Of a stretch of 45,333 bases of DNA, positions 10,066-16,517 are shown piece by piece; within the stretch, counting starts at the first letter, position 1; every line of letters begins with the position of its first letter. The position numbers and the translations under genes were made by a program. The DNA is from Minisyncoccota bacterium (lineage in GTDB: Bacteria > Patescibacteriota > Minisyncoccia > Moranbacterales > UBA2206). The notes beneath the pieces are model-generated. The model was not told the DNA's origin, ran no database searches, and worked only from the letters and a program-made list of their open reading frames with translations. The stretch is taken from contig JARLIA010000010.1 of NCBI GenBank assembly GCA_031291955.1, positions 1 to 45,333 on the forward strand, in the 5' to 3' direction.

Positions 10066-10106
10066 AGTGTTGGAAAAATTATCAATTTAACTTTTGACTA
10101 ATTAGA

Positions 10107-10135
10107 AGTGTACCAACTAAACAGCCAAAAGTCAA
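10107..10135 (-). promoter_or_regulatory. Sigma70-like promoter for rpmH operon
   Basis: Minus strand TTGACT-17 nt-TACACT. Confidence 0.6.
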
Positions 10136-10292
10136 TGAGATTTGCCTTAATTTAATTTTTGTATAATATAGAAAATAGCTATACACATTTTATAAACACC
10201 TTTATCCACCTCTCCCTTAGACGCCGCGATGCTTCCATGATATACTCTTTTCACACACTTTCTTTTTTTCACTAACAAACTAAGCCCATACC

Positions 10293-11678
10293 ATGACAAA
10301 TGAGGAGATTTGGCAAGCAGCTTTGGGGGAAATAGAGCTTTCAATCTCGAAGGCTAATTTTATTACTTGGTTTAAAAACACCTCCATTTTTTCCATAGAA
10401 AATAGCCGCGTCATCTTAAGCGTTCCTAATGGTTTTGCCAAAGAATGGTTGGAAAATAAATACAACCTCCACATCCTACGAGCTTTACGCAACATTCAAC
10501 CGGACGTGAAATCTATCTCATGCAACATCGCCACTAGTCGCGAACTTCCCACTGAACAATCCTTTAAACCTTCCCTTGATGCCGTCATTCCCCCACAAAA
10601 CACCTCCCCAACCTACCTAAACATCCCAAAACCAATCCCGCCCAGTCTGCAAAATAACCTTAACCCGCGTTATACTTTTGAAAATTTCGTTATTGGCGGA
10701 AGCAATGAGTTGGCTCGAGCAGCTTGTTTTGCTGTTTCGCAAAATATGGGCCGCATTTATAATCCTCTCTTCATTTATGGCGGGGTGGGCCTAGGTAAAA
10801 CCCACCTAATCCAATCCATTGGCAATGAAGCTATAAAAACCAACCCCCATCTTCAAATTAAATATATTGCCTCTGAAAGATTCACTAATGACTTAATTGA
10901 GTCCATTAAAAACCAGAAAATCAGCGAGTTTAAAGCTTATTACCAAAAAATAGACCTTCTCATTATTGATGATATTCAATTTATTTCCGGAAAAGAAAAA
11001 ACCCAGGAAGAATTTTTTCATATCTTCAATTATCTCTATCAATTAGACAAACAAATTGTTCTAACCAGCGACCGTCCACCAAAAGCCATTGAGATCTTAG
11101 AAGCAAGACTCAAATCCCGCTTTGAGGGTGGGATGATTGCGGATGTTTCCCAGCCGGATTTTGAAACTCGGATCGCTATTCTTAAAAGAAAAGCGGTTAC
11201 CCAAAAATTAGATATATCCCCCGAGGCTTTAGAGTTTATCGCGCAAAATATTAAAAATAACATCCGAGAGCTTGAAGGAGCCTTAAATCGCGTATTAGTT
11301 AGCGCCCAACTTACTAAAAATGTAGTGGACCTAACTTACACAAAAAAAATCTTATCTGATATCATTTCCAGCAGCCGCCGAAAAGGCATTACCCATAATC
11401 ACATTCTCAAGGCGGTTTCTGATTTTTATGAAATAAACCCTCAGGATCTAATCGCTAAAAACAGAAAACGTGAGGTGGTAAGGCCCCGCCAAATCGCCAT
11501 GTACCTAATGCGCAGTGAATTACAATATTCTTATCCTGGTATTGGAGAAAAACTTGGAAAACGTGATCACACAACCGCTATCCATGCTTATGAAAAAATC
11601 GCCAACGCCCTAAAGTCAGATGAGAAACTCATAGAAGAAATCAATAACCTACGCGATCAACTCTACCTCCTAGGATAA
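10293..11678 (+). CDS. dnaA: Chromosomal replication initiator protein DnaA
   Basis: FIYGGVGLGKTHLIQSIGNE, LLIIDDIQFISGKEKTQEEFFHIFN, C-terminal RPRQIAMYLMRSELQYSYPGIGEKLGKRDHTTAIHA. Confidence 0.98.
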   Translation: MTNEEIWQAALGEIELSISKANFITWFKNTSIFSIENSRVILSVPNGFAKEWLENKYNLHILRALRNIQPDVKSISCNIATSRELPTEQSFKPSLDAVIPPQNTSPTYLNIPKPIPPSLQNNLNPRYTFENFVIGGSNELARAACFAVSQNMGRIYNPLFIYGGVGLGKTHLIQSIGNEAIKTNPHLQIKYIASERFTNDLIESIKNQKISEFKAYYQKIDLLIIDDIQFISGKEKTQEEFFHIFNYLYQLDKQIVLTSDRPPKAIEILEARLKSRFEGGMIADVSQPDFETRIAILKRKAVTQKLDISPEALEFIAQNIKNNIRELEGALNRVLVSAQLTKNVVDLTYTKKILSDIISSSRRKGITHNHILKAVSDFYEINPQDLIAKNRKREVVRPRQIAMYLMRSELQYSYPGIGEKLGKRDHTTAIHAYEKIANALKSDEKLIEEINNLRDQLYLLG

Positions 11679-11956
11679 CAAAACACAGGATAAAGTGTGG
11701 ATAAAACCACAATAACCCCTTCATCATCCCTGTGAATAACCCCCACCAAACTCCCTCTCTTGCTATGCATAACTTAAAACATAATTATTTCCTACCCACA
11801 TACACCCTCAAATCATTATCCTTAAAAACATACTTATCCAGACCTTATTAACAACTTTATTACTTAATTTAAAGCAAATATCTCCCTTATCCCCAACTTT
11901 CACCATTCTTAATAATAAATAGTAATTTATTTTAATTAATTAAACTATTAATACTT
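11679..11956. other. Putative oriC between dnaA and dnaN
   Basis: DnaA-box-like TGTGGATAA (11696-11704) and TGTGAATAA (11731-11739), further ttatcc words, and an AT-rich stretch at about 11905-11955. Confidence 0.75.
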
Positions 11957-13117
11957 ATGAAACTTATTTGCACTCAAGAAAATTTCAAACACGCTATTCA
12001 TAATTGTGAACGAATGGTTTCTAAAAGAAACACTCTTCCAATTTTAAATAACATTCTTCTTGAAACAGAAAAAGGGGGATTAAAAATTTCCGCTACCAAT
12101 TTAGAAGTGGGGGTTTCTACTAAAATTGGAGCCAAGATAGAAAAAGAGGGAAAAATCACAATACCAGCTAAATTAATTGGTAGCTTTTCAGCGAATTTGG
12201 GTAATAATGAAGAAAATGTTATTTTAGAAATGATTGAGGATAAATTAAAAATAAAAAGTGGCGCCAATAAAGCGATTATAAAAGGAATGTCAGCTAATGA
12301 TTTCCCTTTAATTCCCTCTAAAAGCACAAAATTTCTCCTAGAGTTACCTAGTTTGGAAATAAAAAATGTCTTAATGAAGGTATTACCCGCCGCCGCGCTT
12401 AATGAGGCGCGTCAGGAATTAACTGGAGTTAATTTGTTTTTAGGTGAGGGTGAGTTGGCTTTTGCTTCCACGGATAGTTTTCGGTTGGCGGAATGTAAAT
12501 TGAAAATAAGTGATGATCAAATTGATTTGGAACAATATAAAATATTATCAGAAAAAAAGGATAGCTTTATTATTCCCTCTAGCACTTTAATTGAGCTTAA
12601 TCGGATAATAGCTGGTGATAATCCAGGGAAAATTAAGATTGCTATTGAAGACGGGCAGATTTTTTTTGAAATAGATGGCACAAAATTAGTTTCACGTCTC
12701 ATTAATGGAAAATATCCGGATTATAGGCATATTATGCCAGAAAGCTACAAAACCCGCATCGTAGGGGAAAAAACCCTGCTTCAGGGAGCGGTAAAAATGG
12801 CAAGTATTTTTTCTCCCGGTGCTTCTGGAGAAATTACGCTTAAAATTGATTCTCCGGCGAAAAAAACCTTTGTGCTGTCTTCCAGTGCTGAGGCGGGAGA
12901 AAACTCAACTGAACTTAATTTTGACATCACTGGGCCATCTCAGGAGGTGGTTTTTAATGCGAAATATCTTTTGGATGGTATTAATATTGCCGCTTCTTCC
13001 CAAGTGGCGGTACTTCTAAATAGTGAATCTACACCAGCAGCCGTAAAAGAGATTGATGGAAAAAACGGGGAAGTATTGGAAAATTTCACTTATATTGTAA
13101 TGCCGATCAAAAACTAA
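11957..13117 (+). CDS. dnaN: DNA polymerase III beta clamp
   Basis: MKLICTQENFKHAIHNCERMVSKRNTLPILNNILLE; follows dnaA; C-terminal YIVMPIKN. Confidence 0.96.
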   Translation: MKLICTQENFKHAIHNCERMVSKRNTLPILNNILLETEKGGLKISATNLEVGVSTKIGAKIEKEGKITIPAKLIGSFSANLGNNEENVILEMIEDKLKIKSGANKAIIKGMSANDFPLIPSKSTKFLLELPSLEIKNVLMKVLPAAALNEARQELTGVNLFLGEGELAFASTDSFRLAECKLKISDDQIDLEQYKILSEKKDSFIIPSSTLIELNRIIAGDNPGKIKIAIEDGQIFFEIDGTKLVSRLINGKYPDYRHIMPESYKTRIVGEKTLLQGAVKMASIFSPGASGEITLKIDSPAKKTFVLSSSAEAGENSTELNFDITGPSQEVVFNAKYLLDGINIAASSQVAVLLNSESTPAAVKEIDGKNGEVLENFTYIVMPIKN

Positions 13118-13122
13118 ATCAT

Positions 13123-14049
13123 ATGGAGAGTATTTACGATTTAATTATTATTGGTGCTGGTCCAGCGGGGTTGGCGGCTTCAATTTACGCTTCACGTTAT
13201 GGGATTAATCACATGGTTATTGGCCGGATTTTGGGTGGGCAAATTTCTGAAACGCACAACATTGATAATTATCCGGGCTTAGAGGAGGTGTCTGGTTTTG
13301 AGTTTTCTCAAAAGTGGAGTAATCATGTTAAAAAATATGGCGCCGAAATTCTACCCCATTTGGTAGAGAATATTGAGCAAGAAAATGACTTATTTAAGCT
13401 AAAGATTGATAATAAAAGAGAAGTGAAAGCCCAAACTGTTCTTTTAGCGCTGGGGGCCAAGCGGCGGGAATTGGGCATTGAGCGGGAAATGGAATTTATG
13501 GGGAAGGGGGTTTCATATTGCGCCACTTGTGATGGATTTTTCTATAAAGAAAAAACGGTGGCAGTGATTGGTGGGGCCGACAGTGCGGTTTCTTCGGCCG
13601 TATATTTAAGCGATATTTGCGAAAAAGTATATCTCATCTACCGCAAAAGCGAATTGCGGTGCGAACTGTTCTGGACGAAAAAAGCCAAAAATAATTCAAA
13701 AATAGAAATTCTTTACGACACCCGGCCCATCTGCGTTTTGGGTGAGAAAAAAGTCGCCGGCCTTGCGATTGAAAATATTCCTACCATGAAAACCAGCGAT
13801 TTGGAACTCGACGGGATTTTTGTGGAGATCGGCTCAATCCCCAATACTGATTTGGCCAAAAAATTGGGAGTGGAAACGGATGAAGGCGGCTATATAAAAA
13901 TCAACCCGGACTCCTCTACTAATATTCCCGGCATCTTCGCGGCCGGCGACGCGACCACCGGCTCTGACAAATTCTGCCAGGTCATCACCGCCGCTTCCGA
14001 AGGGGCGATCGCGACCCGGAGTATTTTCAATTGGCTGAAAAAGAACTAA
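13123..14049 (+). CDS. trxB: Thioredoxin reductase-like FAD/NAD(P) oxidoreductase
   Basis: GAGPAGLAASIYASRYG, CATCDGFFYKEKTVAVIGGADSAVSSA, GIFAAGDAT. Confidence 0.92.
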   Translation: MESIYDLIIIGAGPAGLAASIYASRYGINHMVIGRILGGQISETHNIDNYPGLEEVSGFEFSQKWSNHVKKYGAEILPHLVENIEQENDLFKLKIDNKREVKAQTVLLALGAKRRELGIEREMEFMGKGVSYCATCDGFFYKEKTVAVIGGADSAVSSAVYLSDICEKVYLIYRKSELRCELFWTKKAKNNSKIEILYDTRPICVLGEKKVAGLAIENIPTMKTSDLELDGIFVEIGSIPNTDLAKKLGVETDEGGYIKINPDSSTNIPGIFAAGDATTGSDKFCQVITAASEGAIATRSIFNWLKKN

Positions 14050-14052
14050 AAC

Positions 14053-14814
14053 TCAAGCCGACCAATAATCATCCGCATTTTCCTTGCTAGAAGTTGTGCC
14101 GCGCCAAGCCAACTCAAAAAGAAAGCGCATATTTTTGGCAATCTCATTACTTTCTACAATCAGCCCTAAGGATTCCTGAAAACTCATAAAAGTCAATTTG
14201 TTGCCGTAAATATTCATCTCAATGGAAAAAGGAAATTCTTCCTTACTGACTAGTCGCGTCTCTTTTAGATCTTTTTGATCTGATTTTTTATACTCTTTTA
14301 TTTCTTCCGTATCCGGTCCGATCGCCCGGACGGTGATTTTAGCTTTGACCCTTTTGTTTTTATATTCGTCGGCAAAGTCCGCTCCCAGTTTGGCGATTAT
14401 ATTTTCTGTCACGAAGGCGACTAATTCACCCTCGTATTTCAAGGTGTCGCGGTAAACTTCTTTGATGCCTTCCGGTCCTTCAAAGTAGCGGATGACCGGT
14501 TTGGTGCCGGCGGTGTTGAGGAGTGATTTCAGCGCCGGCATCAACTCCTTCAGTTTTTCTTTCTTTTCGTCTAATACTTTTTCCAGATTGGATGGATCAG
14601 CCGCTAAAAATAATCTCTTCTTACCTTTTCGGGTTTGGGAAACCAAGTTCTTTTTCTCCAGTTCGAGCAACACATCATAGACAGTTGTTCTTAAAATGCC
14701 GGTCTTTTTGGCGAGAGTTATCACCGGGCTGGCTCCCAACTCTAAAAGCGCCAGGTAAATGCCAGCTTGTTTCTCATTGAGGCCGAACTGGGTCAATTGT
14801 TGGGATATATCCAT
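14053..14814 (-). CDS. TrmB-family transcriptional regulator
   Basis: MDISQQLTQFGLNEKQAGIYLALLELGASPVITLAKKTGILRTTVYDVLLELEKKNLVSQ wHTH; start chosen at 14814 by homology pattern. Confidence 0.8.
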   Translation of the reverse strand: MDISQQLTQFGLNEKQAGIYLALLELGASPVITLAKKTGILRTTVYDVLLELEKKNLVSQTRKGKKRLFLAADPSNLEKVLDEKKEKLKELMPALKSLLNTAGTKPVIRYFEGPEGIKEVYRDTLKYEGELVAFVTENIIAKLGADFADEYKNKRVKAKITVRAIGPDTEEIKEYKKSDQKDLKETRLVSKEEFPFSIEMNIYGNKLTFMSFQESLGLIVESNEIAKNMRFLFELAWRGTTSSKENADDYWSA

Positions 14815-14844
14815 AAAATGTCGAAATAATAAGTCAACATTTAC

Positions 14845-14873
14845 AGTATAGCAAATAAGCCATATTTTGTCAA
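14845..14873 (-). promoter_or_regulatory. Promoter for the TrmB-like gene
   Basis: Minus strand TTGACA-17 nt-TATACT. Confidence 0.75.
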
Positions 14874-14931
14874 TATAAAGCAAAAAAGGGCTTATAGGCG
14901 TGAGATATTTTTCGACGAAAGTCCAAACAAA

Positions 14932-14960
14932 TTGACATTTAGTGGGTTAGGTGCTATAAT
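14932..14960 (+). promoter_or_regulatory. Consensus sigma70 promoter driving the hairpin-dense unit
   Basis: TTGACA (14932-14937), 17-nt spacer, TATAAT (14955-14960). Confidence 0.85.
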
Positions 14961-14965
14961 AACCC

Positions 14966-15345
14966 GTTACGATGAGACAACGAGAAGAGAGAGCAAGCGT
15001 AACCAACGCACCTTACATATAAATAGTGTCCCTACCGCCCAAAGGCGGAAAAGACCTATAAATGGCACTAGAAACAGAAAGCATACGAAAATCCTTTGTA
15101 GAGAAGAGAACCCGCCTTCGCCAAGGCTACGGCGGGCAAAGAAAGATAGCCAAAGGATCTGACACAATTCTGTTTCTCCTCCGGACGAGCCATCGCCGGA
15201 GTAGAAAGTGGTCCTTGTTCCGAAGTAATTCGGAACAGGAGCAGGCTTTCTAAAAGTCTAGGGAAGAGAGGCAAATATGTCAGTGAGCCATCAGCATTGA
15301 TTGGTGTAAAAACTCTCTCTTCTCTTCAATCAATATCGCTCACTG
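14966..15345 (+). ncRNA. Candidate structured RNA / structured 5' leader with kissing-loop complementarity
   Basis: Hand-paired helices: 14966-14971/14998-15003; 15029-15034/15259-15264; 15035-15039/15044-15048; 15070-15079/15168-15177; 15091-15098/15151-15158; 15111-15116/15131-15136; 15179-15184/15196-15201; 15203-15208/15246-15251; 15217-15224/15229-15236 with GTAA loop; 15281-15288/15338-15345; 15296-15303/15327-15334; loop-loop 14982-14993/15313-15324. Confidence 0.6.
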
Positions 15346-15500
15346 GCATTTTTGTGGACAGTTCCTTAAGAAAAAATAGCGATTGGCATTTTGAAAATAT
15401 GAAACAATGTTTTTGAAATGCCGATCGTTATCACAAGATCGGAACCCGGCGACACAGCCAACGCCGGGGGAAGCCAAAGAAGAAAGGAGGTGAAACTTCT

Positions 15501-15665
15501 ATGGCACAGACCATTAATCTTGGTCTTGATAACCCCGAACTGTATCGGGGTTGCGAGATCGAGAAGGTGGCCGGGAGAGCCAACCTCACCACTTCGGTGG
15601 TTTCGGCGATTGAAATCGTCGGCGAGAATATCGCCGCGATGGCAATATCGACCCGGAAGAGGTGA
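15501..15665 (+). CDS. Short SD-led ORF, possible N-terminal half of a Csx3-like protein
   Basis: aaaggaggtgaaacttctATG; MAQTINLGLDNPELYRGCEIEKVAGRANLTTSVVSAIEIVGENIAAMAISTRKR*. Confidence 0.5.
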   Translation: MAQTINLGLDNPELYRGCEIEKVAGRANLTTSVVSAIEIVGENIAAMAISTRKR

Positions 15666-15790
15666 CACTCACCGGTCCGATGGCCGTGTGGAGCTACCTC
15701 GTGGTGTTCCATGCCGTCGTGCATAAGACACGCAAAGTGTTTTATGACGATGGGCGTGAAAACCGCGTGCTGGTGGCCGCCCACGGCTAA
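15614..15790 (+). pseudogene. Csx3/Crn3-like C-terminal segment in the -1 frame relative to 15501-15665 (frameshifted, recoded, or translated by reinitiation)
   Basis: Open frame NRRREYRRDGNIDPEEVTLTGPMAVWSYLVVFHAVVHKTRKVFYDDGRENRVLVAAHG*; W-x6-H, YDDGR and VLVAAH resemble Csx3 W..H / YDPRL / VVV.SH positions. Confidence 0.5.
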
Positions 15791-15946
15791 AGGGATTGCC
15801 AAGCAATCCTGCATGCCGACTCTTTTGCTGTGAAGAGTCGGTGAGTTCAACCACTAAATTGGGGTCAACACCACACGACCCCTTCTTTTCTCAAACCTTA
15901 ATTTATTTAAGGTTTGAGATGAAGAAGTTTGTTCTTTGAAAAATTA

Positions 15947-16005
15947 TTCCAGCTGTTCCGCGCGAGAATGTAACAAAGTTATATTTTTACGCGGAACAGC
16001 TGGAA
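15947..16005 (+). repeat. 16-bp perfect hairpin TTCCAGCTGTTCCGCG/CGCGGAACAGCTGGAA
   Basis: Direct reading; 27-nt loop. Confidence 0.9.
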
Positions 16006-16094
16006 AACTTTCCTGATTCGCAGAAGTCGCCCCTGAATCGGAAAGGTTGGAAAAAATTTTGCGCCCAGGGCGAGGGCGTGAGAGGAGGTGCCCC

Positions 16095-16382
16095 ATGAGG
16101 CATCGAAGAAGAAGGTTACGTCGAGCGAGGGCTCAGCGAGAGTTCTTTTCCGCCACGGCATGGGCCGCGGCGGATGTTGAACTGAGCAGCTGTCCGGACG
16201 AATGTCCGGACAGCTGCGCCACCTGCCAAACAGGGCAGGTGGCAAATTGGTATAAATGTGCGGCTGACGGCGCTACGGAAGTAGCAAGCATTAGCCGCAG
16301 GTACTTTTCCGAATGGAGAAAAGCTCTCCATTCGGAAGGCTGGGGACGCGAGGTCGAGCGGCATATCCGCTCGCGTCGCTAA
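16095..16382 (+). CDS. Small Arg/Cys-rich protein of unknown function, encoded largely by hairpins
   Basis: SD gaggaggtg 5 nt before ATG; MRHRRRRLRRARAQREFFSATAWAAADVELSSCPDECPDSCATCQTGQVANWYKCAADG...HIRSRR*. Confidence 0.45.
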   Translation: MRHRRRRLRRARAQREFFSATAWAAADVELSSCPDECPDSCATCQTGQVANWYKCAADGATEVASISRRYFSEWRKALHSEGWGREVERHIRSRR

Positions 16383-16388
16383 CCAGCA

Positions 16389-16427
16389 CAAGGAGATGTC
16401 GCCGCTCCTTGAAAAACAATCGGCGAC
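16389..16427 (+). ncRNA. H-type pseudoknot
   Basis: S1 CAAGGAG(16389-16395)/CTCCTTG(16405-16411); S2 GTCGCCG(16398-16404)/CGGCGAC(16421-16427); A-rich loop 3 aaaaacaat. Confidence 0.7.
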
Positions 16428-16438
16428 AAAACCACTTG

Positions 16439-16470
16439 GGCGGGATTATCACATCTCGCCTTTTTTATTT
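16439..16470 (+). terminator. Intrinsic terminator
   Basis: GGCGGGAT-tatcac-ATCTCGCC followed by TTTTTTATTTT. Confidence 0.85.
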
Positions 16471-16517
16471 TCCGGCGAATTGGTATAATTAAAGAAAATA
16501 AGCAATAAGATAACTAT

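Noticed and set aside
15062-15253. 63-aa ORF MALETESIRKSFVEKRTRLRQGYGGQ...
   Set aside because: Lies across the predicted helices, lacks a good SD, and its LRQGYGGQ part derives from the palindrome.
14966-15345. RNase P RNA, tmRNA, group I or group II intron as identity of the structured leader
   Set aside because: I did not see the conserved core sequences of these classes (for example GAGGAAAGTCC, a tmRNA tag/CCA end, or a domain V hairpin). A covariance-model search is still needed.
15418-15726. 102-aa ORF MPIVITRSEPGDTANAGG...
   Set aside because: Out of frame with both the SD-led ORF and the Csx3-like segment; Arg/Pro-rich composition typical of off-frame reading.
14932-16470. CRISPR array near the Csx3-like ORF
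   Set aside because: The hairpins differ in sequence, spacing and length; no direct repeats with regular spacers and no cas genes are visible.
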